NCBI RefSeq assembly: GCF_000745475.1
Contig: NZ_JQJJ01000015.1
Span: 62,001 to 126,000, forward strand
Reading direction: 5' to 3'
Length of the DNA: 64,000 bases
Source of the DNA: Allobosea sp. UNC402CLCol
GTDB lineage: Bacteria > Pseudomonadota > Alphaproteobacteria > Rhizobiales > Beijerinckiaceae
The position numbers were made by a program, and so were the translations under genes. The notes beneath the pieces were generated by a model, which was not told the origin of the DNA, searched no databases, and worked only from the letters and a program-made list of their open reading frames with translations. Below, piece after piece: positions 10,376-19,971 of the stretch. The stretch's first letter is position 1. The number at the start of each line of letters is the position of its first letter.

Positions 10376-12208
10376 CTAGAATTCTTCCCACCCCTGATTG
10401 GCACCATTGACTATTCTACGAGTGTTCGGCGGCGTGGCCATGCGCCGCGAAGATTGTTGCGAAAAGCGTCCCATCTCAGCGGCGGTATCGCGGAGCTGTG
10501 CGATGTCTTTGTCGATGCCGCTTGACCTCGATCCAGTTCCGGGTACGCGGAACCCTTCAACCAGGCGCTTGAGCGCGTCCGTCGAGGTTTGAAGCTCGGC
10601 TGCGATCCCTGCACTCTTGTCGGCCATGGCCGAGTTGCGCTGGGTCATTTCGTCCATATGCGCGACGACCTTGGCGACCTCTTCGATACCATTGGCCTGC
10701 TCGCGGGAAGCGCTCTTAATCTCATCCAGGGCTGCGGCAACGCTCGCCGACGAATCGACGATCTCGGACAGCGCCGAACCAGCCTGCTGCACGAGCTTGA
10801 CGCCATTGGCCACTTGTTCGCCGGAGTTGGTGATCAGCGTCTTGATATCATTTGCGGCCTCGCTCGATCTTTGAGCCAGTGTGCGGACCTCTGATGCGAC
10901 GACGGCGAAGCCCTTGCCGGCATCGCCGGCGCGTGCCGCCTCCACCGCCGCATTCAAAGCCAGCAGATTGGTCTGGAACGCAATGTCGTCAATGACACGA
11001 ATGATGTTGCCAATGTCGACAGAGGCCTTCTCGATACCTCCCATGGCAACGACGGCATCACCTACAATCGAGCCTCCGCGATTGGCCACTTCAGTGGCGG
11101 CCATTCCGAGTTCGGTAGCCTCGCAGGCGCGTTCGAAGCTCTGCTTCACGGATGCCGCCAGTTCCTCGGTCGTTGCCGCGGTTTCCTCCAATGAGGCCGC
11201 CTGCTCCTCGGTTCGCTGAGCCAGGTCCTTGCTGTCTGCCCCGATACGGTGCGTACCTAGATTGATGCGTTCCGAGATGCCTGTGACGGTCTCGACAACG
11301 TTCGAAAAGGAATCCAGCAGTTCATTGATGCCGCTGCAAAGTTCGACGATCTCTCCGGACTTGCCATTAAGCGGAACGCGCTGGGTCAAATCCTTTGATT
11401 GGGTGGCGGTGATGACGGAGCGAGTGTCCGCGACGGCGGCTTCAAGGGCGGCTGCATTCAGTTTCGAGGCAGTGATGTCAGTGGCATATTTCACGACCTT
11501 GTAAGGTCGGCCAAGGGCATCGAGGATCGGGTTGTAGCTCGCCTGAATCCAGACTTCTCGACCGTTCTTGCCGATCCGGAGATACTGACCTTCGTCGTAT
11601 TCCCCTCTCCCCAGCTTTTCCCAGAACCGGGCATACCCTTCAGAATCTCGCGCCGAACGTTCCACGAAAATCGAGTGGTGCTGGCCCTTGATCTCCGGGA
11701 GGGTATAACCCAGCGCGCGCAAGAAGTTGTCATTAGCGTTGAGGACTTTGCCTGACAGGTCGAACTCGATGACCGCCTGCGACTTCCTGATCGCAGCGAG
11801 CTGACCCTCCGCATTCGAAACCGCCTCCCTGATGGCGGAGATATCGGTGGCGTATTTTATGACCTTGAAGGGATGCTTTCCGTTAGTTCCGCAGATCGGG
11901 GTATAGGTCGCCTGCAGCCAAACCCGTTCGCCATTCTTTGCCACCCGCGCAAACTGCGCCTGAAATGCCTGTCCAGACTTCAGATCTTGCCAGAAATTTC
12001 GATAGTGCTCCGACGAACGCTCCTCCGGCGGAACGAAGATCGAATGGTGCTGGCCGACGATTTCTTGGCGAGCATATCCGACCGTCTGAAGGAAAAGATC
12101 GTTGGCCTCGAGGATCTTTCCGTCGAGGTCGAACTCGATGACGGCCTGCCAACGGCGGATTGATGCGGCTTCGGCAGCTGCTTGCTTGTTGATACGGTTG
12201 AAGAGCAT
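10376..12208 (-). CDS. Soluble methyl-accepting chemotaxis protein with two PAS domains
   Basis: This 610-residue receptor has no membrane segment. Two PAS-PAC modules stand in tandem: about 15-130 ([19 protein letters not shown]) and about 140-255 ([19 protein letters not shown]). Each has the GQHHSIFV loop seen in Aer-like or haem/flavin PAS sensors. The signalling domain follows, with the conserved tip [20 protein letters not shown] near 405-425, and the protein ends NQGWEEF. The start ATG is preceded by AGGTGGGG. Cytoplasmic double-PAS receptors usually sense redox or oxygen through a bound cofactor, but the cofactor cannot be told here. Its C-terminal WEEF matches the other receptor in the window, implying the same adaptation enzymes. 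Confidence 0.93.
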   Translation of the reverse strand: MLFNRINKQAAAEAASIRRWQAVIEFDLDGKILEANDLFLQTVGYARQEIVGQHHSIFVPPEERSSEHYRNFWQDLKSGQAFQAQFARVAKNGERVWLQATYTPICGTNGKHPFKVIKYATDISAIREAVSNAEGQLAAIRKSQAVIEFDLSGKVLNANDNFLRALGYTLPEIKGQHHSIFVERSARDSEGYARFWEKLGRGEYDEGQYLRIGKNGREVWIQASYNPILDALGRPYKVVKYATDITASKLNAAALEAAVADTRSVITATQSKDLTQRVPLNGKSGEIVELCSGINELLDSFSNVVETVTGISERINLGTHRIGADSKDLAQRTEEQAASLEETAATTEELAASVKQSFERACEATELGMAATEVANRGGSIVGDAVVAMGGIEKASVDIGNIIRVIDDIAFQTNLLALNAAVEAARAGDAGKGFAVVASEVRTLAQRSSEAANDIKTLITNSGEQVANGVKLVQQAGSALSEIVDSSASVAAALDEIKSASREQANGIEEVAKVVAHMDEMTQRNSAMADKSAGIAAELQTSTDALKRLVEGFRVPGTGSRSSGIDKDIAQLRDTAAEMGRFSQQSSRRMATPPNTRRIVNGANQGWEEF

Positions 12209-12467
12209 GACACCCCACCTCTATGATTAATTTTTTCTCCCTCATTCTGATTGATAATTAATTACCTAAGGTCAGCGGCCGGCGGGGGCACTATGCTCGC
12301 CTTGCGCCACTTCCTGACATTAACAATGCCAGGAAGCGGACATTGGACCCTCCGTCGCTTCGCCGATCCAGGGAACTCTGATCAATCGCTTCGTCGTGGT
12401 TTCTAAGCTACGTGCCAGCAGACAGAAGCTCGATCTATCGCCAGAGTGGCGGCACCTGATCTCGCTC

Positions 12468-13529
12468 TCAGCTCCAGAATGCACTTTGCCACAGGCTCAG
12501 CTTCTCGCCGACGCCGTTCTGAAGAGCGTTCTCGTAAACGCGATAGCCGCACATCACGTCATAGATCGCCATACCGCGGGCAAAGTACACGATCACATCC
12601 TCGTCGTCGCGGCGTCCGCTGGTTTCGCCGGCGATGACCTTGCCGAGATCGATGATTTCCTCCTCCCTAGCCAGGCCTCGGTCGACCATGACGCTCGGCG
12701 TCATCGTCTTGCGTTCCATACTGATCGCCGAGTTCATGACATAGCCGTCGGCGTGCGCGAGCGTCTCGAAGGTCGCGTCCCATATCGAGAGATCGACCAG
12801 CAGGCTGCCCTTCTTCATCCAGTCCGGGGCGATATACGCATCGTCGATCGTCTGAACATTGGTCGCGGGAATGACCACGTCGGCATCCGCACATGCCGCA
12901 CGGGCGGAATCGACGGCCCGGACATCGATGTTCAGCTTGCGCGAAAACTCCGCGGCGAAGGTCTCGGCGCGCTCGGTATTCAGATCATAGACATAGGCGA
13001 CCTCGAGCTCCGGCATCACCTCGGCGGTGCAGGCGATCGCAGCCTGGTTGATCGGGCCCACGCCGATCAGTCCGATGCTGCGCGAGCCCGGCCGGCGCAG
13101 ATGCTTGACGCCGATGGCACCAAGCGCGCCTGTGCGCATGCAGCTGATCACCATCGCGTCCATCAAGGCGAGCGGGTAGCCTGTCTCGGGATCGAGGATC
13201 GTCACCAGGCCTGAGGCGCGCGGCCCTTTGCCGTTGATCGGGTTGTCCGGGTTGCTTGGGATGTTCTTCAGCGCAACCTTCATTACGCCGTTGTCCTCGA
13301 GATATCCTGCATGGATGTTCGCGCGCTTCTTGCTGGGGTAGCCCACGAAGTTCTTGAGCTTCTCGGCCGGAACGCCCCAGAACAGGGTCGCGGTGGGCGC
13401 CTCTATCGCCTTGCCTTGATAAGCGAGCAGCGTAGTGCGCTCGGTATCGGCAACCGTCGCGGGAACGTCGGCGGCACCGCAGCGCACCGCGTCCTCCTGG
13501 CTGAGATAGATGAAGTTAGCTTCGCTCAT
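12468..13529 (-). CDS. Ornithine cyclodeaminase/mu-crystallin family protein
   Basis: This 353-residue NAD(P)-binding protein belongs to the ornithine cyclodeaminase/mu-crystallin family. It has the N-terminal catalytic dimerisation region (GVMKVALKNIPSNPDNP) and a Rossmann motif in SIGLIGVGPINQAAIACTAE. Family members include cyclodeaminases, ketimine reductases, alanine dehydrogenase and amino-acid synthases such as SbnB. This version resembles a subgroup often annotated as tyramine oxidase subunit B, but I cannot confirm that role. It is the last gene of a minus-strand run after two ABC permeases, suggesting that it acts on the imported compound, probably an amino acid or amine derivative. 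Confidence 0.8.
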   Translation of the reverse strand: MSEANFIYLSQEDAVRCGAADVPATVADTERTTLLAYQGKAIEAPTATLFWGVPAEKLKNFVGYPSKKRANIHAGYLEDNGVMKVALKNIPSNPDNPINGKGPRASGLVTILDPETGYPLALMDAMVISCMRTGALGAIGVKHLRRPGSRSIGLIGVGPINQAAIACTAEVMPELEVAYVYDLNTERAETFAAEFSRKLNIDVRAVDSARAACADADVVIPATNVQTIDDAYIAPDWMKKGSLLVDLSIWDATFETLAHADGYVMNSAISMERKTMTPSVMVDRGLAREEEIIDLGKVIAGETSGRRDDEDVIVYFARGMAIYDVMCGYRVYENALQNGVGEKLSLWQSAFWS

Positions 13530-13562
13530 GAGAAGGCTCCGTGGGTCATCTGTTACCGGCTG

Positions 13563-14423
13563 TCAGTCGCGTTGCCGCAGCTTGGGATCGGTCGCATCGC
13601 GCAGGCCGTCTCCGAGGAGGTTCAGCGCGAGCACGGTCAGGAAGACGAAGACGCTTGGGAAGACGGCCAGCCACCAGGCGTCGAGGATGTTCTCGAACCC
13701 TTCTCTGATCATGCCACCCCAGGTCGCCGTTGGCGGCTTGACGCCGAGGCCGATGAAACTCAGCGACGCTTCGGTGCGGATCGCCGTCGCCATCCAGAGC
13801 GAACCCATCACCAGGATGTCGGAGATCAAGTTCGGAAGGATGTGAACGCGCATAATCCGTCCATGGCTACAGCCCACAGAGCGGGCCGCCTGGACGAAGT
13901 CCTGCTCCTTGAGCACCAGCGTCGGGGCCCGTGCCAGCCTGACGAAAGGGGCGATCTCGGTCACCGCTATTGCGATGATGAGGTTCTCCAGACTGGCGCC
14001 CAGGACGGCGGCGACGAGCATGCCGAGCAGCAGGCTCGGAAAAGACAACATGAGATCGACGACCGCCATGACGAATGCGTCAAAGCGCCCGCCGATATAG
14101 CCGGACAGCACTCCGAGAATGGTGCCGACGGTCATCGCGATCACGATCGAGAGCAGGCCGACGATCAGCGAAATCCGGGCCCCGTAGATGATCCGGGAAA
14201 GCACATCGCGGCCATAGGAGTCCGTGCCTAACCAAAATTCCGACGAAGGCGGCAGGAACTGGTTGACGATGTCTTGCGTGAGCGGGTCGTGCGGAGCAAT
14301 GACCGGCGCCAGGACCGCGACGAGTATGATCACTGCCAGGAGGGTTAGCCCAACCCAGGCGAAGGCGCCACCACGTGACACGAAGCGGCCGGTCTCGGAG
14401 AAACGGAGAATGATCGCGCTCAT
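13563..14423 (-). CDS. Peptide/nickel-type ABC transporter permease (DppC-like)
   Basis: This 286-residue inner-membrane permease belongs to the oligopeptide/dipeptide family. It has an N-terminal membrane segment (FAWVGLTLLAVIILVAVLAP), the DppC-type periplasmic stretch (LGTDSYGRDVLSRIIYGARIS) and the cytoplasmic EAA loop that contacts the ATPase (DFVQAARSVGCSHGRIMRVH). It starts two bases after the stop of the upstream permease gene. With DppB- and DppA-like partners it should form an importer, but no DppD/DppF ATPase gene is present in the window. Confidence 0.93.
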   Translation of the reverse strand: MSAIILRFSETGRFVSRGGAFAWVGLTLLAVIILVAVLAPVIAPHDPLTQDIVNQFLPPSSEFWLGTDSYGRDVLSRIIYGARISLIVGLLSIVIAMTVGTILGVLSGYIGGRFDAFVMAVVDLMLSFPSLLLGMLVAAVLGASLENLIIAIAVTEIAPFVRLARAPTLVLKEQDFVQAARSVGCSHGRIMRVHILPNLISDILVMGSLWMATAIRTEASLSFIGLGVKPPTATWGGMIREGFENILDAWWLAVFPSVFVFLTVLALNLLGDGLRDATDPKLRQRD

Positions 14424-14425
14424 CG

Positions 14426-15364
14426 TCAGGCTGTCCGGATGCGCGGATCGACCGCGGCATAGGCGAGATCGGTCAGAATGTTTGCGAGCACGACGAAGGA
14501 GGCGAAGATGATCATGAGCCCCTGCAACATCGTATAATCACGGGTGTTGAGAGCGCCGAGGATCAGGCGGCCGAGACCGGGCCGGTTGAAGACGATCTCG
14601 GTCAGAACCGCATTCCCGATCAGCGTGCCGAAATACAGCCCTACGACCGTGATGATCGGCAGCAGCGAGTTCGACAGGACGTGCCGCAAGGCCAGGGTCG
14701 TCGGCGCCACGCCTTTGGCCCGAGCCGTGCGCACGTAATCCTCGCCCAATGTCGAGAGCATGGACGCCCGGGTGACTCGCGCCACATAGGCACTCATGAT
14801 GACACCGAGATTGAGCGCCGGCAGGGCTACCGCCAGCAGACGGTCCCAGGGCCCGGCATTTTGGGTAGTGCCGATGACGGGAAACCAGCGCAGCTGAATC
14901 GCGAAGGCTAGGAGCAGCAGGATGCCCGACACAAAGGCCGGCAATGACAGTCCCACGAGCGAGAACAACCGCCCGACATAGTCGGGCCAGGCGTTGCGGT
15001 TGATCGCGGCGTAGACGCCGAGCGGCAGCCCTATCGCTAGTCCGACGAGGATCGAAGCGACCGCAAGTTCGATCGTGTTCGGAAGAACCCGCAGCGCCTC
15101 ATCGAGAACCGGCCGCTTGGTGACCAGCGACGTTCCCAGGTCGCCCTGAAGCAGGCCGGTCAGGAAGCCGAGATACTGCTGTGAAAGTGGCTCATTGAGG
15201 CCGAGCTGCTGCCGGAGCGCTTCCAAAGCACCGGCGCTGGCTTGATCACCGAGGATCACCGCTGCGGCATCGCCGGGGACGATCCGGATGATCACGAAGA
15301 TCGTCGTGAACATCGCTAGAAGCGTCGGCAAGCCGAGCGATATGCGTTTCAATGCGTATTTCAT
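14426..15364 (-). CDS. Peptide/nickel-type ABC transporter permease (DppB-like)
   Basis: This DppB-type permease has about 312 residues from the chosen ATG at 15364, where MKYALKRISLGLPTLLAMF is the expected first membrane segment. An upstream ATG at 15403 would add 13 residues unlike the family. Typical features are the VPGDAAAVILGDQAS periplasmic segment and the EAA loop (DYVRTARAKGVAPTTLALRH). It forms the membrane channel with the DppC-like protein. The LysR gene, on the opposite strand, separates it from the binding-protein gene. Confidence 0.92.
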   Translation of the reverse strand: MKYALKRISLGLPTLLAMFTTIFVIIRIVPGDAAAVILGDQASAGALEALRQQLGLNEPLSQQYLGFLTGLLQGDLGTSLVTKRPVLDEALRVLPNTIELAVASILVGLAIGLPLGVYAAINRNAWPDYVGRLFSLVGLSLPAFVSGILLLLAFAIQLRWFPVIGTTQNAGPWDRLLAVALPALNLGVIMSAYVARVTRASMLSTLGEDYVRTARAKGVAPTTLALRHVLSNSLLPIITVVGLYFGTLIGNAVLTEIVFNRPGLGRLILGALNTRDYTMLQGLMIIFASFVVLANILTDLAYAAVDPRIRTA

Positions 15365-15465
15365 GAGGATTTCCGGGCGCGGAGAGCGGCCTGTTCGTGG
15401 CAACTATCCACAGGCCATGCTAAAACGTCGATTGATTAATTCAGCCAAGGGTATTCCAAACCCTC

Positions 15466-16380
15466 ATGCCTCGCTCGATCAACTTACGCCAGGTGGAAGC
15501 CTTTCGCGCCGTCATGGAAAACGGCACGGTCAGTGCGGCCGCGGCCGCTCTGAACGTCACCCAGCCGGCCGTCAGCAAGCTGGTGTCCAATCTCGAACTC
15601 GACACGGGGCTGCGGCTCTTCGATCGGCTGAAGGGGAAGCTGACTCCGACCGCTCAGGGCGCGCATCTCTATGAAGAGGTCGATCGGGTCTTTTCCGGGC
15701 TGCACCAGATCGAGCGCGCCATCGAGACGGTCCGCCGCGAGCAAAAAGGCCGGCTGCTGGTTGGCGTCCTGCCGGCGCTGTCGGGCCATTTCATCCAACA
15801 CGTCACGATGCGCTTTTTGGAGAGCGAGGCGCATGTCTTCGTGTCGCTGATCGTGCGTGGTTCACCAGGCCTGGCGGATTGGCTGGTGACACGGCAGGTT
15901 GACGTCGGAATTCTAAATGCGCGGGTCGAGCACCCCGATCTCGAGACCGAGCCGTTCCTGAACCATCCTCTGGTCTGCATCATGCCGGTCGGGCATCCGC
16001 TCGCTCGCAAGGCGGTGATCCGCCCCGAAGATCTCCATGAACAACCCTTTGTCGGCTTCGACGAGGGGGTCGAGATCCGGCGGAGGGTCGATGAGGTGAT
16101 GGCGAGCCGCGGCTGCGAGCCGCGGCTCGTTCTCAAGGCGACCACAGCTCCAACGCTGTGCGAATTCGTCGCGCATGGCCTGGGGCTATCGCTTGTCCAT
16201 CCGCTGATGGCAGGCCCCGTCAAAGGGCGCGTCGTGATCCGGCGCTTCGAGCCGGCTATCGATAACCATTTCCTTCTCGCCAAAGCAACCAAGGCCCGCA
16301 ATGCGGGCCTTGTCGATCTTTTCATTCAGCACGCCCGGGAATGCGGCGATCAACTGATGCGTGAGGCGCTCATCGCGTAA
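15466..16380 (+). CDS. LysR family transcriptional regulator
   Basis: This 304-residue protein has the LysR winged helix-turn-helix at the N terminus (LRQVEAFRAVMENGTVSAAA, then NVTQPAVSKLVSNLE). A periplasmic-binding-protein-like effector domain from about residue 90 follows. It lies inside an ABC importer locus: it is divergent from the permease/cyclodeaminase genes and convergent with the binding-protein gene, whose end it overlaps by 11 bases. It is therefore the likely regulator of this uptake system, with the effector probably the imported solute or a product of it. Confidence 0.93.
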   Translation: MPRSINLRQVEAFRAVMENGTVSAAAAALNVTQPAVSKLVSNLELDTGLRLFDRLKGKLTPTAQGAHLYEEVDRVFSGLHQIERAIETVRREQKGRLLVGVLPALSGHFIQHVTMRFLESEAHVFVSLIVRGSPGLADWLVTRQVDVGILNARVEHPDLETEPFLNHPLVCIMPVGHPLARKAVIRPEDLHEQPFVGFDEGVEIRRRVDEVMASRGCEPRLVLKATTAPTLCEFVAHGLGLSLVHPLMAGPVKGRVVIRRFEPAIDNHFLLAKATKARNAGLVDLFIQHARECGDQLMREALIA

Positions 16381-17911
16381 CGCTCGTCTTCTCCGTGATC
16401 TGCGGCGCAATGTTGATCGCACCCTTCAGTTCGTAACCGTAATCGACCTTCTTGCTCCGCGCCCAGACCTGCTGAAGCTCGAACAGCGGCACCGCACAGA
16501 CATCCTTGTGGATCTTGTCCTGCGCGATTTTCCAGTCCGCCATCTGCTTGGCCGGATCGGCTTCCTTTCGGGCCTGCTCGATCTCGACGTCCGCCACGTC
16601 GCAATGCGAGAAGTTGGTGATCGCGGTCGGTTTCCCCACCGTGGCGGCGGAATGGTAGAACTCAGTGAGATAGGTATCGGCGACCGGAAACCGCGCTGCG
16701 CCGTAAAACACCAGAGCGCTCGCATTCTGTCGGATCTGCTGCTGATAGGTCGGGTGATCGACGACTTTCATATCCAGCTTGATGCCAGCTTTGCCGAGCT
16801 GGTTCTGGATCACTTCCATGATCGGCAATTGCGAGGAGATGTTTGAGACGACGACGCTGAGCGTGATGCCGTTCGGATGCCCGGCCTCGGCGAGCAGGGC
16901 CTTCGCCTTGGCGATGTCGGGCTTGACGGTCCAGGAGCAGTCCTCGCCGCGATAGCCAGGCGGGACCACCGAGCAGCCTTTCTTGGCGACGTCAGGACCG
17001 ACGAAGCGAACGATCTGATCAAGGTCGATTGCGAGCGCAATCGCCTGACGCACACGCAGATCATCCAAGGGCTTGATGCTCTTGTTGATGTGCAAGGTGC
17101 GGAACTCGCCCTGACCGAAGATGTCCACGATCGCCTCGGGGCGCGCCTTGACCTGGGTTACCCAGCGCTGATCCCGCCGGCCATAGATCAGGTCGAGCTG
17201 CCCGGATTGAAAAGCCAGGTCGCGGCTGCTGTCGGAAAGGACGAAGCGCCACAGGATGTCATCGATCTTGGGCGCGCCCCGGAAATAGCCCTTGTTGGCG
17301 ACAAGTTTGACGTGCTGCTGCAACACATGTTCGGCGATGGCGTAGGGGCCGGTCCCGATGGGCTTGGCAGCGAATTCACGCCCCAGCTGTTCGACCGCCT
17401 TCTTGCTGACGATCATGCCGCCGTGAAAGTTGGAGAGCAGGCCGAGCAAGCCGGCGTCGGGATATTTCAGGTCGATCCTGACGGTCAGGTCATCGAGCTT
17501 CACCACGTCCGCGATGCCCGCGAAATTCGCGGCGAATGACGATGTGCTCGGGTCAGCCGCACGCTTCAGCGAAAAGACGACGTCGTCGGCAGTGAGCTCA
17601 CCGAACTCGCCGTGAAACTTGACGCCTTTGCGCAAGTGAAAGGTCCATGACTTTCCGTCGGGCGAGGTTTCCCATCGCGTCGCGAGATCGGGCTCGATCT
17701 TCGCAGGATCGGCACTGCCCGGCGGGAACCGAACCAAGCCGTCGAACACGTTCGCAATCAGCATCGAGTCGAAACCGTTGGCGCGATGAGGATCAATGTT
17801 GGTGATATCGGAGGTGCCAGCGGCGACCTGGAGCGTCTCGGCCCTGAGCGGCGACAGCAAAGCTGTCGCGGCCGCGAGGCTTGCTAAGAATGCCCACGTG
17901 GTTGTCTTCAT
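16370..17911 (-). CDS. ABC transporter substrate-binding protein, peptide/solute-binding family 5
   Basis: This exported binding protein of the DppA/OppA type (SBP_bac_5) has about 513 residues. From the ATG at 17911 it has a clear Sec signal peptide (MKTTTWAFLASLAAATALL ending near LRAET), and AGGGAGAG lies just upstream; the ATG at 17938 is less likely. Family features include IDPHRANGFDSMLIANVFD, LATRWETSPDGKSWTFHLRK and FHGEFGELTADDVVFSL. It should deliver a peptide or similar large solute to the DppB/DppC-like permeases, from which it is separated by the LysR gene. No lipobox was seen. Confidence 0.92.
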   Translation of the reverse strand: MKTTTWAFLASLAAATALLSPLRAETLQVAAGTSDITNIDPHRANGFDSMLIANVFDGLVRFPPGSADPAKIEPDLATRWETSPDGKSWTFHLRKGVKFHGEFGELTADDVVFSLKRAADPSTSSFAANFAGIADVVKLDDLTVRIDLKYPDAGLLGLLSNFHGGMIVSKKAVEQLGREFAAKPIGTGPYAIAEHVLQQHVKLVANKGYFRGAPKIDDILWRFVLSDSSRDLAFQSGQLDLIYGRRDQRWVTQVKARPEAIVDIFGQGEFRTLHINKSIKPLDDLRVRQAIALAIDLDQIVRFVGPDVAKKGCSVVPPGYRGEDCSWTVKPDIAKAKALLAEAGHPNGITLSVVVSNISSQLPIMEVIQNQLGKAGIKLDMKVVDHPTYQQQIRQNASALVFYGAARFPVADTYLTEFYHSAATVGKPTAITNFSHCDVADVEIEQARKEADPAKQMADWKIAQDKIHKDVCAVPLFELQQVWARSKKVDYGYELKGAINIAPQITEKTSVTR

Positions 17912-18154
17912 CTGCGCTCTCCCTGACGGGCTTATCAAGGCCGGCCCGGCGAGATGAGGTCAATTGACATATTTCGGCTCACCTATAACCAAACGGCATA
18001 GGCGGCTCTGTCATGAGTTCGTCGGCGCCCGGTCTCAGTTAGCCACCGGTTATCCCGAGCCCCTAGTCACGGCCTTGGCCGGCCAGCGCCAATAGCTGAC
18101 CTTCGGTCCGTGCCCTGAACCGGACATTCGCTCCAGCCGGTCCGTGACTTGCGT

Positions 18155-19174
18155 TTAGGTGCCTTCGCCCGCCGCGACCGGGGGGAAGAACGTGTCCTGC
18201 CATTTGGCTGGCGGCGCTTTCAGTAGGCCGACCTTGGCCATGAAAGTTCCGAAGCTCATCACGCCCTTGGGCTGGACGCCCCATTCCTCCGAGACGCTCT
18301 TCAGCATCTTTTCGGTCTCGTCGAGATCCAGCGATGACTTCTCAGATTCGAGGAACATCTCGGCCGCCTCGCGCGGGTTTGCCTTGATGTAGGTTCCGGC
18401 CTCATCGATGGCGGCGACGATCGCCTTGGCAGCCTGCGGATTTGCCTCGACGAAGGAGCGCTTGCTGGCGAGCAGGCCGCTCGTCACGCGCTCGCCGAGA
18501 TAGTCCGAGAAGAAGAACAGTCGCCGGACATTCGTGCTCTTCTCGACGATGTCGCTATAGGGGTGAGGCGCTGCATAGCCGCTGATCGTCCCGCCGGTGA
18601 TCAAGGCCGACGTCGCATCAGGATGCGGCAGCTGGATCATGTTGGTATCGAGACGGCGTGACTGGCCCTCGCCGAAGGCCTTGGCCGCCGCCATGCGGAC
18701 CAGGAGGCCCTGCTGGCCCGTGGTCGAGGTCACCGCGATCTTGTCCGTCGGCTTGAAGTCGGCAAGCGTCTTGATCTCGGGCTTGTTGGTGTAGAGCCCG
18801 TTATCGCCCGCTACCAGGGCAGCCAGTCCCCGGATCTCGATGGAGCCTCGTGTCTTCTCGGCTGCGATCAGCATTCCGGGCAGGCCATAGGCGCCGATAT
18901 CGATCGAGCTGCTGATCAGCGCGTCGTTGATCGCCGGAGCGCCACTGATCTTCTGGGTCTTGACGGTGAGATTAGGCAGCCCCGCCGCCGCCCCCTGCTT
19001 TGCGAAGAGGCCGAGCTTCTCCGCGACCGTCACTGGCAAATAGGCATATCCGTACTGGATCGCCATCGTCACCGTCGCGGTTTCAGCCGCGCGGGGACGC
19101 ACCATCGTCATGGCGGTTACCGTCGCGGCAGCTGAGCCGGCCAATAGGGCCCGGCGCGAAAAAAGAGCTTGCAT
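18155..19174 (-). CDS. NitT/TauT-type ABC transporter substrate-binding protein (NMT1/THI5-like)
   Basis: This 339-residue exported binding protein begins MQALFSRRALLAGSAAAT, a twin-arginine-like signal, with GGAGG before the ATG. Its mature part is NMT1/THI5-like, as in proteins that bind sulfonates, nitrate or pyrimidines. It shares long stretches with two other binding proteins in the window (KTRGS..I.G, the LYTNKPE pattern, LRMAA-like segments and PHPDA), so the three arose by duplication. It is transcribed away from the RraA-like gene; the intergenic space holds the 23-base KdgR-like palindrome. No permease or ATPase is adjacent on this strand; it may share those at 26-27.7 kb. Confidence 0.9.
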   Translation of the reverse strand: MQALFSRRALLAGSAAATVTAMTMVRPRAAETATVTMAIQYGYAYLPVTVAEKLGLFAKQGAAAGLPNLTVKTQKISGAPAINDALISSSIDIGAYGLPGMLIAAEKTRGSIEIRGLAALVAGDNGLYTNKPEIKTLADFKPTDKIAVTSTTGQQGLLVRMAAAKAFGEGQSRRLDTNMIQLPHPDATSALITGGTISGYAAPHPYSDIVEKSTNVRRLFFFSDYLGERVTSGLLASKRSFVEANPQAAKAIVAAIDEAGTYIKANPREAAEMFLESEKSSLDLDETEKMLKSVSEEWGVQPKGVMSFGTFMAKVGLLKAPPAKWQDTFFPPVAAGEGT

Positions 19175-19191
19175 GTTTCCTCCGAAAGTTA

Positions 19192-19214
19192 TTTTTGAAA
19201 CGTCGTTTCAAAAA
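19192..19214. promoter_or_regulatory. Perfect 23-base palindrome, candidate IclR/KdgR-type operator (site 1)
   Basis: Two 11-base arms, TTTTTGAAACG and CGTTTCAAAAA, flank a single T. The core TGAAACGnCGTTTCA closely matches the box bound by KdgR, an IclR-family repressor of pectin and sugar-acid genes in enterobacteria. The site lies 18 bases upstream of the ATG of the binding-protein gene (minus strand) and about 77 bases before the RraA-like start (plus strand). It could control both. The IclR-family gene at 21982 is the obvious candidate to bind it. Confidence 0.7.
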
Positions 19215-19290
19215 AGCTATTCCGCATCGCGGCGCCCTGTCAATCGGCGACGATCACCGGGCACCGCCGAGCGGATCAGGGAGCCAAGGG

Positions 19291-19965
19291 ATGGTCGGAT
19301 TTCGTGTTCTCAAGCGGCGCCGCCAGGTGTCTGCAGACGTCGTCGAGCGCTTCCGCGCGTTGCCGGTCGCCAATGTCAGCGACGCGATGTCCCGCATGAC
19401 GGCGGGTGGAGCGAAGCTGCGGCCGCTGCATGGCGGCGGCGTCCTCGCCGGCCCGGCGGTTACGGTGAAGTCGCGTCCGGGCGACAATCTGATGATCCAC
19501 AAGGCGCTCGATGTCGCATCGCCGGGCGACGTTGTCGTGGTCGACGCCGGCGGGGACCTCACCAATGCGCTCATCGGCGAACTGATGATCTCCCACGCGC
19601 AGAAGCGTGGCCTCGCCGGCATCGTCATCTATGGCGCGATCCGCGACAGCGCCTGGATCCGCGAGCATGATTTCCCGGTCTTCGCCGCCGGCGTCAGCCA
19701 TCGCGGGCCCTATAAGAACGGCCCCGGCGAGATCAATGTCCCGATTGCGATCGAAGGCATGGTGATCGCGCCCGGCGATCTCGTGATCGGCGACGATGAC
19801 GGCCTGCTCTGCGTGCCTTATGACGAGGTCGAGGCGGTCTATGCCGCTGCCGACGCCAAGCACAAGGCCGAGACCAAGCAGATGACCGCGATCCATGAAG
19901 GGCGCAACGATCGCAGCTGGGTCGATGCCGCGCTCGCCAAGCTGGGCTGCGAGATCGAGGCCTGA
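19291..19965 (+). CDS. RraA family protein (4-hydroxy-4-methyl-2-oxoglutarate aldolase-like)
   Basis: This 224-residue protein has the RraA/HMG aldolase fold. The conserved G-D...R-D signature appears as GDVVVVDAGGDLTNALIGE and GIVIYGAIRDSAWI, with the Arg-Asp pair that in HMG/CHA aldolases positions substrate and metal. Related proteins either cleave 4-hydroxy-2-oxoacids or decarboxylate oxaloacetate, or inhibit RNase E; in this catabolic setting an aldolase or decarboxylase is more likely (inference). The ATG at 19291 follows AAGGG; the longer frame back to 19000 runs into the divergent gene. It heads a run of genes through the amidohydrolase and lactonase. Confidence 0.87.
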   Translation: MVGFRVLKRRRQVSADVVERFRALPVANVSDAMSRMTAGGAKLRPLHGGGVLAGPAVTVKSRPGDNLMIHKALDVASPGDVVVVDAGGDLTNALIGELMISHAQKRGLAGIVIYGAIRDSAWIREHDFPVFAAGVSHRGPYKNGPGEINVPIAIEGMVIAPGDLVIGDDDGLLCVPYDEVEAVYAAADAKHKAETKQMTAIHEGRNDRSWVDAALAKLGCEIEA

Positions 19966-19971
19966 TCGGCC

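Noticed and set aside
17964..17989. TTGACA followed by TATAAC, promoter-like on the plus strand
   Set aside because: The spacer is only 14 bases and no plus-strand gene follows for over 1 kb.
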